Shown here one piece after another: positions 43,605 through 53,200 of a stretch of DNA of 64,000 bases. The notes beneath the pieces were generated by a model. It was not told where the DNA came from. It did no database searches and was given only the letters and a program-made list of their open reading frames with translations. Position numbers and translations under genes: made by a program. Numbering within the stretch: position 1 is the first letter of the stretch; each line of letters begins with the position of its first letter. The stretch lies in the NCBI RefSeq assembly GCF_001613165.1, contig NZ_BDBV01000036.1, positions 62,001 to 126,000 on the forward strand, in the 5' to 3' direction. The stretch comes from Nocardia mexicana NBRC 108244. Its GTDB lineage: Bacteria; Actinomycetota; Actinomycetes; Mycobacteriales; Mycobacteriaceae.

Positions 43605-44486
43605 CAAGTCTCCTTCCCAGTGCCCGGCGACGCGGCGGGCGTTGGCCTCGGCGGGACGCTTGTCGATCAGGACGTCGGGATTGACGAATTTCTTGCCGCG
43701 CCCGCGAGTTCGGGCTCGCGGGACTCGCAGTGCCCTCCCGGTCCGCAGGCATGCGGTCGCGTCGCGAGCCAGCCCGCCGCGACCGGCGATATAGAGGGCT
43801 TGGTAGATCGCCTCGTGCGAGATCCGCATCGAATCATCGTCCGGGAATTCGGTTTTCAGCTTGTGGGAGATCTGCTCCGGGCTCCAGGACCTGGCCCACC
43901 GGCGATCCTTGCGAGGACCGTGGCGGCGGCCGATCCATTCCACCGCCGGACCCGCCACCATGGCCCCGTCTGGCCCGGTGACGGTTCCTGACAGCCGTTG
44001 CTGGACATATTCGCGCAGCCGGTCGTTCGCGGCCAGCTTGGCCGGTCGAGGCCGGCACGCGCGCCGCTGTGCATGCCATTGGGCGGTCGAGGCCCGATAG
44101 TGCAGGTATCCACTGCGGGTTGCGGCGTTGCGCCGCAGCTCTCGTGAGACCGTCGACGGTGAACGACCGATCCGCCTTGCGATCTCGCGCACGCCGAGAC
44201 CCTGGGCCCGCAGCAGAGCGATTTCCTCGCGCTCCTGTAGGGATAGGTAGCGTCCCGATAGCGGGTCCATGCTGATCGACGGCATTCCGCCAGCTTCGCG
44301 GAACAACCGCGATCCCACCGCCGATGAGAATCCGGCCTGCACCGCCGCATCCTCACTGGGCATCCCTGCCGCGATGTTCCGCCAAAACTGTTGCCGCTGC
44401 TCGCGACTCAAACTCGACGGCCGACCAGGCGACCGCATCTTCGGTCGCGTCGCCCGATCAGAGGCCCGCTGCCTCGGTACACCCAT
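43605..44486 (-). CDS. IS30 family transposase, 5' exon
   Basis: 294 codons from ATG 44486 (GAGGAG upstream). It includes two helix-turn-helix-like parts, notably YLSLQEREEIALLRAQGLGV then REIARRIGRSPSTVSREL, the IS30 DNA-binding region, and ends AEANARRVAGHWEGDL at the intron. An unspliced message would read 24 more residues into the intron and stop at 43533. With splicing it joins to ILGADSSAIG. Confidence 0.88.
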
Positions 44487-44527
44487 CGCAACTCCTCATC
44501 CATGAGATGTTGCGACGACCAGTTGAA

Positions 44528-45135
44528 TTCACCGGTCGAGCCACGATCGGAATGGTGGACCAGCAGCCCGTCACCCACATCCCGCACCCACACCGCATAC
44601 TCGCCCGCCCCGAGCACCAGTTCGGTGTCACAGCGGTCCGAGCATTTCCAGCCCACGATCCGGTTGGAGAACGCATCGCGCACCGCGCGGCCAGCCAGAC
44701 CACGCCCTCACCGGTCGGAATCCGCGTCGCATCGGCCACCCACAACCGATCCGGGGTGTCTGCGGTGAAGTCGCGGTTGACCAGATCCGGCGCCGGCGCG
44801 GCGCGGCGATCCTGCCGAGTCGAGGGAATACGCCACTTCTTCCGCAGGAACGCGCCCTGCAACCCCGCGGCCCGCATCAGCCGTTCCACTCGTTTACGGC
44901 CGACCGCGATACCACGGCGGCGCAGCATCGCGTGCACCCGCGGCGATCCGTAGGTGCCGCCGGAACTGGTGTGGATATCGACGATCTCAGCCAGCAACTG
45001 TTCATCGGCCAGCCGCCGCGACGGGTTCTTCGCCTGCTGCAACCACCCGTAGAACGTCGACGACGCGATGCCCAGCACCCGCAATACGAGCTCGACCGAG
45101 TGCTGCGGGTGATCCTTCACGAACCGCACGATCAC
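44528..45135 (-). pseudogene. IS3 orfB transposase, 5' fragment with frameshift
   Basis: It carries the HTH_21-like part (VLGIASSTFYGWLQQAKNPS, GTYGSPRVHAMLRRRGIAVG) and the first catalytic Asp region (DRLWVADATRIPTGEGVVWL). Near 44690 the frame breaks: the continuation RDAFSNRIVGWKCSDRCDTE and LLVHHSDRGS is found in another frame. Truncated at 44527 by the IS30-family insertion. Confidence 0.85.
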
Positions 45136-45431
45136 CTCCGGGTCTGGCCGAGCTCCGACGCGAAATACGCACTCGCATCACGCAATACAGCATTCACGCG
45201 TTCGAGTTCGGCGACCCGCTTGCGCAGCTGCTTGTTTTCCTCGGCCATGTCGGTCGTCAGCCTGTCATGACGTTCACCGGCATCGGCCTGGAGGATCCCA
45301 TTCCGAAGCGCCTCGTGATGCACCCCCAACTGCGCGGCCAGCTTCCGGACCGTCGGCTTGGGATCCGACTCCCGATACAACCTGACCGCCCGAGCCCTCA
45401 ACTCATCGGGATATTTCTTCAGTGCTGCCAC
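45132..45431 (-). CDS. IS3 orfA (HTH protein)
   Basis: 99 residues from GTG 45431 (AAGGAG upstream). AALKKYPDELRARAVRLYRE opens the helix-turn-helix; VRKLAAQLGVHHEALRNG and a leucine-zipper-like KQLRKRVAELERVNAVLRDA follow. It overlaps orfB by 4 bases, the arrangement that allows frameshifted fusion in IS3 elements. Intact itself, but its partner is broken. Confidence 0.85.
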   Translation of the reverse strand: MAALKKYPDELRARAVRLYRESDPKPTVRKLAAQLGVHHEALRNGILQADAGERHDRLTTDMAEENKQLRKRVAELERVNAVLRDASAYFASELGQTRR

Positions 45432-45665
45432 TGATGAACTCCTTCCGGGCCCAATAGGACCACGTCAGAGCTCTCCGTGAAAGCGGTGGAACCTCAACTC
45501 GGCACGCCCCGCGCGACAGCTTGCAGCCGTTGGGCATCACCGGATAGGTGAACGCCACTATAGTTTCCGCGTGCCAGGCGCCGATCTGCCTGGTCTGCGT
45601 TCTACGCTTACTGTAGCACTCCGGCATTTCGATGTAGATCTGATGAAGATAGAGGAGCGAAAGCC

Positions 45666-46001
45666 ATGGCGAAGAAGGTCACCGTCGAACTGGTTGACGA
45701 CTACGACGGCAAATCCAAGGCCGAGGAGACGGTGCGCTTCGGCATCGACGGCGTGGAGTATGAGATCGACCTGTCGGTGAAGAACACGGGGAAACTCCGC
45801 GAGGTGTTCGAGCAGTGGACTGGGCCTGCCCGGAAGGTGGGGCGAATCCCCAAGGGCAAGAGCAAGATTGGCGCCCGCACCGCGGCCGACAAGGAGCAGA
45901 CTGGCGCGATTCGGGACTGGGCCCGAAAGAATGGCTATGACGTATCGAGCCGAGGCCGCATCTCGGCGGATGTGGTTGCGGCGTACAACAAGGCGAGCTG
46001 A
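45666..46001 (+). CDS. lsr2: Lsr2-like nucleoid protein (H-NS-type silencer)
   Basis: 111 residues from ATG 45666 with GAGGAG upstream. The N-terminal oligomerisation domain (KKVTVELVDDYDGKSKAEET, VEYEIDLSVKN) and the C-terminal AT-rich-DNA-binding domain (AIRDWARKNGYDVSSRGRIS), including the RGR minor-groove hook, are complete. Lsr2 silences AT-richer foreign DNA in mycolata. The main chromosomal copy normally sits near lysS/clpC; this one sits beside insertion sequences and is probably an accessory paralogue. A TATAGT at 45559-45564 may be its -10 box. Confidence 0.93.
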   Translation: MAKKVTVELVDDYDGKSKAEETVRFGIDGVEYEIDLSVKNTGKLREVFEQWTGPARKVGRIPKGKSKIGARTAADKEQTGAIRDWARKNGYDVSSRGRISADVVAAYNKAS

Positions 46002-46095
46002 GGCTCCCGGCGCCGATAACGGGCGGGCGAGCCCGGCGGATCTGGGAGTCGGCTCGCCGCCCATCGCAGCCTTCATCGGTGTTCTAGGTCGGCGC

Positions 46096-46435
46096 CTACT
46101 TATAGATCTTCTTCAGCTCATCCATACCACTCGCAAAGCGCCCAAGCGCCACCAGATACGAGGCGACGAAGTCAAAAGGAGTGCCCGGCGTCAATCAGTG
46201 TCCTGATCGGCGGCGTGTAGCGGTTCCTGAAGAAGGCTTCCTTGCCGCGGCCGTAGCCGTTGTAGCCCGCATCGTGAAGGTCCTCAAGCGCTTTCCGGAT
46301 ATCCGGTGAGACGCCTGGTGTTGGCTCGCCCGTATCACGGTTCAGGGCGTTGGTTGCTGCTGCCCAGCCGCTAACCTCCCGAGGACATGCCCCACCACAC
46401 CAAGGGCTGGTTATCTGCGAGGCGTATCGACTTCT
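46096..46435 (-). pseudogene. Frameshifted remnant of an unknown gene
   Basis: On the minus strand a coherent protein reads PWCGGACPREVSGWAAATNA, then SPDIRKALEDLHDAGYNGYG and FFRNRYTPPIRTLIDAG. It continues after a one-base shift near 46185 as TPFDFVASYLVALGRFASGM then DELKKIYK and a stop at 46098. Omitting one G of GCCGGGC restores a single frame. There is no start codon: the frame opens just after a stop at 46438. Family not recognised. It resembles the 3' end of a larger gene, perhaps toxin cargo, left by rearrangement. The remaining sequence to 46499 shows nothing else. Confidence 0.5.
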
Positions 46436-46499
46436 TTAGAAGTTGATGCGTCGGCACGAAGGCGAGGACGGTCCACCTGGCGTTGCCGAGTCCCCCTGG

Positions 46500-47396
46500 T
46501 CAGTGCAAAGTGAGCGAAATTTCAGATTCGACATGGGTCAGCTTCGCAGGGTTGCGGACGTAGTACAGGCCAGTGATGCGACCACCCTCCACTTGGGCCG
46601 CCAGCACACCGTCGAGCTCGCCGTCCACGTGGAGCACGAGCGCCGGGTTACCGTTGACCACTGTCGAACCGAAGGTGACCACTACATCGGCCCGAGCAAG
46701 ACCGCCGAGGATGAAACGGGCCGCCTTGTTCGCGCCGGTGATCGAACGCGGCGGGGCGTACTTGACACCGCCGCCGTCGCTGATGATGACAACGTCCGGA
46801 GCGAGCACTTCGAGCAAGCCTTGCAGGTCCAGGGTTTCGAGCGCACGCTGAAACGCCTCCAACGCTGCCCGGATCTCGGCTGGTGACACCTCCTGCCGCG
46901 GACGCCGAGCCTCCACGTGTCGACGGGCACGGTGCGCGATCTGGTGCACGGCCGCCGAGGTCTTGCCCAGCACGGCAGCAATCTCGTCGTAGCCGATTCC
47001 GAATGCCTCGCGTAGCACAAACACCGCGCGCTCGGTAGGAGACAACGTTTCCAGCACCAACATCAACGCCATCGATACACTCTCGGCAAGTTCGACGTCC
47101 TCTGCGATATCCGGGCTTGTGAGCAGTGGTTCAGGCAGCCATTGGCCGATGTAGGACTCCTTCCGCCGCCGCATGACACGCAGCCGGTTGAGCGACTGCC
47201 GTGTAGTGATTCGGACCAGGTAAGAACGCTGATCGTGTACGTGTCGAAAATCAACCTTGACCCATCGCAGCCAGGTTTCCTGCAGGACGTCCTCGGCATC
47301 GGACGCCGATCCGAGCATCTCGTAGGCAACAGTGAACAACAGGTCCCGGTGTACCATGAAAACCTTGGTCGCTTGGGCGGCAATGTGATCGCTCAT
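46500..47396 (-). CDS. ECF41-type RNA polymerase sigma factor (SigJ-like)
   Basis: 298 residues. Region 2 (DLLFTVAYEMLGSASDAEDV then LQETWLRW) and region 4 (LSPTERAVFVLREAFGIGYD, EIAAVLGKTSAAVHQIAHRA) are followed by a SnoaL-like C-terminal domain of about 110 residues, as in ECF41/SigJ proteins. The two regulatory signatures of the group are recognisable, as SDGGGVKY near 205 and VRNPAKL near 281. In this group the C-terminal domain controls activity in place of a separate anti-sigma factor, and an oxidoreductase or decarboxylase gene is usually adjacent, as here. The start is ATG 47396, with a weak ribosome site. Confidence 0.92.
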   Translation of the reverse strand: MSDHIAAQATKVFMVHRDLLFTVAYEMLGSASDAEDVLQETWLRWVKVDFRHVHDQRSYLVRITTRQSLNRLRVMRRRKESYIGQWLPEPLLTSPDIAEDVELAESVSMALMLVLETLSPTERAVFVLREAFGIGYDEIAAVLGKTSAAVHQIAHRARRHVEARRPRQEVSPAEIRAALEAFQRALETLDLQGLLEVLAPDVVIISDGGGVKYAPPRSITGANKAARFILGGLARADVVVTFGSTVVNGNPALVLHVDGELDGVLAAQVEGGRITGLYYVRNPAKLTHVESEISLTLH

Positions 47397-47507
47397 CTGT
47401 GGACCCGCACTATGTGACTAACACTCCTCGCCAGCGTCCTTTGCGCAATGCATTCCTCCAACGTCGCCTACTCTCGACCGGAATCGACTATCACTACATC
47501 GTGGCGC

Positions 47508-48686
47508 TCAACGACTAGCCGAAGCCTCGCCGTACTCCAGCAGTCGTTGCCGGTGCTTATCATCCGTTCTCCAGGTGTTCGAACCAGGTTTGCGTGCCTC
47601 TTTTGTCAGGTGTTTGACAGCTGCATTGCAGGCAAGCTCCTTAATCGTCGCACCGGGGCGACCCCGCAGCGAGAATTTGTTCGCTGTGTCGTCCTTGGCG
47701 GCGAATTGGAAGATGCCAGCCCCGCGCCCCAGGCTGATGCACATCCCGTTGAACCGCAGGTGGAGTGAGTCGGGCTGCACACCGGCCATCCGATTGAGTA
47801 CCGTGTCAGCGGCATGCGCGCCGAGGCAGCCGGCTGCATATGCACTCATCCGGAACGGTTGAGCAGAAGGAGCCGCCGAGTCTCCTGCCGCTATGATCCG
47901 CGAGTCATCAACACTGGTCAACGTCTCATCTGTGAGCAGGCGACCCGCCGAGTCTGTGCTCAGCCCACTGCGCGCGGCCAGGTCGGGGATGCCGAAGCCA
48001 GCGGTCCAGATGGTCACCGCGCTAGACAACGTGTGGCCCCCACTGAGCTGCACCGTATCGCGGGTGACGGCGGTCACCCGCGACTCACCGCCCTCGAGCA
48101 CAGTCACCCCCAACTCGGTCAGCCGTTTGGCCACCGAGCGCCGACTATTCACATGCAAGTACGGCCCCAGCACGCCGCCGCACAGTAGGGTCACCCGACG
48201 GCCCTGCTCCGCCAGTTCTGCCGCGGTTTCGATCCCGGTGGGACCGGCCCCAACAACCGTGATCGTCGCGGTAGCAGGCGTAGCGTCAACCACCGGCCGC
48301 AATCGCTGCGCGCCTTCCAGAGTGTCAATCGGGTATGCGAACTCCGGACCTCCCGGCACACTCGGTACCGCGCTGCCACTGCCGACTGCATAGATCAGAT
48401 AGTCATAGGCGACCGTCTCGCCCGAAACCAGCTCCACGCTGCTCTTACCCGCATCAATCTGTGCTGCGGTACCGATGACCTGCTGAACACGCTTGCTCAG
48501 AACTTCCTCATAGTCGGTGACCGCGTCATGCGTGCCAGCCACCAACTGGTGCAGACGCAGCCTTGCCACAAAGCGCGGGCGTGGGTTGATCAAGGTCACG
48601 ATCACGTCGTCACGCTTCGTCAGTCGGTTGGCTGCCATGACGCCGGCGAATCCACCGCCGATCACAACTACGTTGTTCCCGGTCAT
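47508..48686 (-). CDS. FAD-dependent pyridine nucleotide oxidoreductase (NDH-2-like)
   Basis: 392 residues from ATG 48686 (AAGGAG 7 bases upstream; 13 further codons are open upstream but unlikely used). FAD-binding GGGFAGVMAANRL near the start, an NAD(P)-binding VVGAGPTGIETAAELAEQG near 150-168, and the C-terminal FAD motif IIAAGDSAAP near 270. These fit the type II NADH dehydrogenase-like/disulfide-reductase fold without an obvious membrane anchor. It lies 111 bp upstream of the sigma factor gene on the same strand and is the likely target of that sigma factor, given the known ECF41 gene neighbourhoods. Confidence 0.9.
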   Translation of the reverse strand: MTGNNVVVIGGGFAGVMAANRLTKRDDVIVTLINPRPRFVARLRLHQLVAGTHDAVTDYEEVLSKRVQQVIGTAAQIDAGKSSVELVSGETVAYDYLIYAVGSGSAVPSVPGGPEFAYPIDTLEGAQRLRPVVDATPATATITVVGAGPTGIETAAELAEQGRRVTLLCGGVLGPYLHVNSRRSVAKRLTELGVTVLEGGESRVTAVTRDTVQLSGGHTLSSAVTIWTAGFGIPDLAARSGLSTDSAGRLLTDETLTSVDDSRIIAAGDSAAPSAQPFRMSAYAAGCLGAHAADTVLNRMAGVQPDSLHLRFNGMCISLGRGAGIFQFAAKDDTANKFSLRGRPGATIKELACNAAVKHLTKEARKPGSNTWRTDDKHRQRLLEYGEASASR

Positions 48687-49128
48687 CGGTATCTCCTTCG
48701 TTCGAGGGGGTCGGGCATAAGACACCTCGCAGTCGAACGTTCTGACATGATGTGAGACATATCACCCCCAGGCACTGGGACGTGGACACCGAGCCGGATG
48801 CATCCATCCCACAAAACGGAGCGAAGTTAACTGTTACGCCCCCTCGCACCGACGCCACGACGCAGTGCGATATAGACACCACTAGACGTGTTAATACTGC
48901 AACGACATTCAGGTGAGTGGGTGTCCGCAGCGCCAGTATTGGGAGAGGTGGCCTTGGTATTGGCGGCGGCGCCGCCATCTACCGGCTGCACAGCACCCGG
49001 CAATTCTATGCGCCACAGCTTCCTGCTGCTTCGGACTCATCATAGACGCACCCCTATCACTGTCGAAGGTAAATCACATGCGAACCGTAAGCCTATCGGT
49101 TCACAAAGAGCGGCTCCAATCTTGCCTT
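48687..49128. other. Intergenic region with the oxidoreductase promoter
   Basis: 442 bp with no supported gene. A GGCGGCGCCGCC palindrome lies near 48965. The leftward promoter candidate is annotated separately. Confidence 0.4.
48732..48759 (-). promoter_or_regulatory. Candidate ECF41 promoter
   Basis: On the minus strand TGTCTCA (48759-48753) is followed by a 17-base spacer and CGAC (48735-48732), about 46 bp before the oxidoreductase start. Published ECF41 promoters have a TGTCACA-like -35 and a CGTC -10 with similar spacing; both boxes here deviate by one base. Confidence 0.35.
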
Positions 49129-49515
49129 CTAGGTGAGATATCGGACCCAGTCCGTGCATCCCCATGAATTTTCATCTGTGTCGCACACAAAAAAGAAGAC
49201 CCACTTGTCTCCGTCCGGATTTCGCACCGGAAACTTCTCCCCGGCCTCGTATGTTTCACGCTCCCAATACGGCTCATAATCCGCCTTGAACGAGTAACGG
49301 ACCTTACATCCTCTCTCTTCGGGATGGACCTTGTTCAGAACAAAAGTATTTACGCCTGAGAGCCATTGAGCTGTACAGGTCCTGGAGAAGGATTCAATCG
49401 GTGGCGAATCGGCCGATGCCGATCCGCCCGTCGCAGTCCCGAAGGTCAGAACTGCCATCACCGAAAGAACCACACCAACAGATCGTTTGATAGCACAGTG
49501 CACCGCTGCGGCCAC
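49129..49515 (-). CDS. Small secreted cysteine-rich protein
   Basis: 128 residues from GTG 49515, chosen because AAGGAGG lies 5 bases upstream; the frame is open 42 codons further. The signal peptide is basic (CAIKRSVGVVLSVMAVLTFG) and ends at an Ala-Ser-Ala site before DSPPIESF. The mature part of about 95 residues has five cysteines (RTCTAQW, RGCKVRY, FVCDTDENSWGCTDW) and many aromatics. No family recognised. It lies 0.7 kb downstream of the giant gene in the same direction and could be an exported partner, but that is inference. Confidence 0.7.
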   Translation of the reverse strand: MAAAVHCAIKRSVGVVLSVMAVLTFGTATGGSASADSPPIESFSRTCTAQWLSGVNTFVLNKVHPEERGCKVRYSFKADYEPYWERETYEAGEKFPVRNPDGDKWVFFFVCDTDENSWGCTDWVRYLT

Positions 49516-50209
49516 GCCAGCCTCCTTACCTTTCGATTCATGGAAAACTAGCCACGGTCCCCATAATGCGGAGGCGCACAATGTGGTCACGCCAACGCAT
49601 CGGGGCTCCACTTTGAACGTCTTGACGACCGTGGTCGCCACACAGCGTTCCCTGCGGTTGAAAGATTGTCCACTACAAGAACGGTGGATTCATAAATCCT
49701 TCAGAAAATAGAAGACCGACAGTGACTCGACCTCAGCGAGATGCGCTACGATGGCGGCGAGTTTCACTCAGCCCACATGCAACTGCTTACGCGCACCACG
49801 TGGGTCGCAGCACAGGCAGGGCATTGTCTCGGATTCGACCCGGGCAGCGATGCGAGCATCCTCGACTCGGGCCGCCATTACACCATCGAGTTCACCGTTC
49901 ACATCGACGGCAGGCGCCGGGCTTTCATTGACCATAGTCGGACGGAGTGGATCATGGCATCGGCCTGAGAAGCCATCCGGGGATGAGTTGGGCCACCCTG
50001 TCAGTGTCGGTGATTGAACTGGCGGGCCTCACGACGCGGACTTCGGGCGCCAATGTGACGGCGGGTGCGGTGCGCGTTCTGGTGGACCGCCGGAGATGGA
50101 CGAGCTCCGTGACTCCTGTCTGGATTCGATGGGCCAGGACGAAAGTATCGACCTCGCCTCAGCCATCGACGACGCACTGGCCCCAATCTCCACGATGCAG
50201 CCCGGCAGT
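49516..50209. other. Intergenic region with ECF sigma relic
   Basis: 694 bp downstream of the giant gene. From about 49840 to 50060, minus strand, the DNA is homologous to the C-terminal part of the nearby ECF41 gene: VNESPAPAVDVNGELDGVMA aligns with VNGNPALVLHVDGELDGVLA, with frameshifts and stops. It is a decayed paralogue. Between 50090 and 50200 a short + frame (MDELRDSCLDSMGQDESIDL) reads sensibly but has no ribosome site. No immunity-type gene is evident. Confidence 0.55.
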
Positions 50210-53200
50210 TCAACTGAGCCGGAGGTCCAACTCCACCGTCAGCTTCCCTTCCCGTATATCCTGATCGAACTGTTCTGCATATGTTTCCCGGTCACGTAGC
50301 AGCCCTCGAATTTGTTCCGCGGTATCAGGTCCGGATGGCCCTTCAAGACTGTCTACTATGGACAGCGATACCTCGTCACCGAACAACTCCCGTATTTCAG
50401 CCAGCCACGGCCGTAGGCTTTCATTAACCTCCTCCGCCCGGCGCGCCGCGACCTCCACGGGAGTATCGTCAGGCCCCATTTCGTCCACCGGCGCGCCTCG
50501 CCGCAGCAGTAGCACCAGCTTCCACAATGTGACGGCCATGTCTTCGATCCGCGGCTGCGGCGCCAACCAGATCGTTCTCGTCCGCCAGTCGACTAGGGAC
50601 TCACCCACATTCGGCTTCAACCGGCGCTCTTCCTTCGGCAACCAGTGCTCTGCGGGGACCGCCTCCCGGCTGGTGAGTAGCCGGGTGCGGTCCTCTACTT
50701 CGGCGAGCATCGAGCGCACATCCCCGGCGGAGATTCCCAACTGCCGACCCAGTGCTTCCGCACCGTGCTCGGCGAACCCGAATACTCGTTCCTTCCACTC
50801 CTCGCGGCCAGGGAAAAAACCAGGCCGCAGTTGCTCGGACGGGTCCGCCGTTCCCTTCTTCACGATTCCCCGCGGGGCACGCTGCTCCTGCTGCGCAGCG
50901 CCATCGTCCGGGATCTCCTCCGGATCTCGCCGAAGAACGTCGAGCACGTCCGTCATGTTTCCGGGGACAGCAATGCCCGCCAATTCGTCGCCAGCGACGA
51001 CGTCGGCTACCAATTTTCGCAGCAGGCTCTCACGTTCCCGGCGGAGCCGGTTAATGACCATCTCGACAGTTTTTGGCGGATACACGATGTCGTGATGCGC
51101 GATTCTCTCGAACTTCTCAACGGCCCACGTCGTCTTGTCGTCATACTGACGATCTATCCACGCCTGCGCTATACCGTCGACGAGACCGGCCCCCAACAGT
51201 GCCGCGTCTCCAGCACCGGATCCTCCTTGGCCTCGGCTGGCGAGCCCACGCTCCACGCCTGCACTGCCCGTCGCTACCCCTACGTCGTAGCCACGCGATC
51301 GCGCAAGCATCTCGCTGAACGGGGAAGCATGCCATTCCGTCAACCAGGCTTGGAACAGGTCATGCAATCTCGGTACATCCTCATGGTCGACCACGACGAG
51401 CATTCCCACGGAAGCGTACTGTTCGGAAATTGGTATCATCATGGTTCCCGCGCCAGGAACACCCAGCACAATCAGCAGAAACACCCGACGTGGCGGCAGA
51501 TTTCCAGAACGCGCTATATCGAATTGAACAACACCGGACCTGCCGATCCCGTCCATATCGACCTTGTATTCGACGTCGCCCTTCGCCTGTTTCAGCACCT
51601 TCACGGCGTCCTCAACCTGTTCTCGCAGCGGGCGGGCGGCCATCACAGCAGGTTTGGACCACTCGTCAGCGCGTTCTCGAAGTTCGGGCCTGTCCTTGTG
51701 CGCGTTGGCACGCTGTTCCAGCCGTGCTGCAGCCGCGCAGATAATGCTGTTGGTTTGGCGAAGCGAGAGTTCCCAATCTTCGAGGAGCGTACGAATGGTG
51801 CCCCGGGGCGGCGTATAGGCCTTCCCCCGATTCCTCAAGGTGCTCTGCTCCTCCGCCGTGTTGAGGATCATGTCGAGAAACTCGTTCGTCAGGGTGATCC
51901 CCCCGTTCGTGAGTCCCTGGAGGGCGAGCGCGGGGTTGCCGAACAGGGCGAGCAACCCAGGTGCTATGTCCTGACCTAGGGCACGCAGCGTCCCCCGTCG
52001 AATCAGCTGTTCTACCGGCACGCCGTGCATCAACCGCTGGCGAGCGAGCACATCACCCAGGGTGTGATGCACCCTCTCCAGGTCGGTCTCCCACAAGTGT
52101 TGTCGCCACGGTGCAGGCAGCCGGGCGTCGATGAGCCGATGCCGCAAGCCCCCGGTCGACGTCGCGCTGCGGTCGTAGCTGGCACCCGCCAACGACACCA
52201 GCGGCACGTCGTATTCCCTGTCCGTGTTGACAGAAAGGGCGAAATGGGTTTCCAGCGGACGACCATCATCCATTTCTGTGCGAATCGTGACCACCTGGAC
52301 ATTATCGGCTCCGCCGGCTACATCCTTCCGCGGAACGCCCGCAATCTCGTCCACCGCCATCTCGCTGAGGCTCTCGACCCTTACACCGTCAATCCCTTCA
52401 TGCCTTTCGACCCATTCCCGGAAGTTACGGGCTACCACCGCGAGGATATCCTCACCACCCGCGAGCATATCCGTGGACTGGGGGCCCACAGGCACTCCGA
52501 AAGAGGAAAAAATCGCCTGCCACTGTTCACGCTGAGCACGGTTCAGCTTCAGAGACTTTCGCATCAGGGCCGGACTCAGCCCGGTGGAAATATCGCCCCC
52601 CAGCCGCCTCTGCACATCATAGAAGACTTCTTTTCTCGTGTAGATCCTTGCCATTTGGACCCACAGGTCCACAGGGATCGCACCGAATTCACCAAATAAC
52701 CGTGCCAGGATAATGGGTGCCGCAAGCGGTGCGACCCCAAGTATATTCGCCAATACAAGCGTGGCAGGGGCGTTGATGGCACTCACGATCGCCGGTTGCT
52801 TCGCCCCTTCTCCCAGTTTGGGTAGTTCGACATATGCGCTACCGACCGTAGCCAGCAAACCGCCCAGCCTCAGGTGGATCGTTCGCGCCAGTTCCTCGTC
52901 GGTCGCCATGGCCAGCTTCCGTGACAAGAGAATCGTGAAGTCGAACGTGTCGAGACGATCCGTGCCGTCTCCACCCGTGTCGCGAGACACGATAAGAGTA
53001 TTCCCTCCGTCACCCTCAGACGGATCGCGAACCCCGAACTGAACAGAGAGGATCAACTGCTTGGCAAGCTGATTGCCCAGCATCGGAATCTTGAACGTAC
53101 CGGCCTCCTCATCCGGCCCCGGGGTGCCCCGCAACAGTTCAAAATGAGGCTTGAGCGACCGGTTTTTCCCCAGTGCCGGTACCAGTAGATCCAGGGTGTC

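Larger units (their letters stand above)
40907..44527 (-). mobile_element. IS30-family element carrying a group II intron
   Basis: Terminal inverted repeats TTCAACCAGTCGTCGCAACA (40907-40926) and its complement at 44508-44527 differ at two positions. The element is 3621 bp; subtracting the 2181-bp intron leaves 1440 bp. It is inserted in the orfB gene of the IS3 element. The transposase exons are 43605-44486 and 40908-41423. Confidence 0.85.
40594..45485 (-). mobile_element. IS3-family element, interrupted
   Basis: Read leftwards: orfA (45132-45431), 5' part of orfB (44528-45135), a 3.6-kb insertion, then the 3' end of orfB (40607-40906). A shared CGGAGAGC lies near 40599-40606 and, inverted, near 45471-45478, close to both ends, and may be part of the terminal repeats. 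The boundaries are approximate. The element is inactive: interrupted and frameshifted. Confidence 0.7.
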
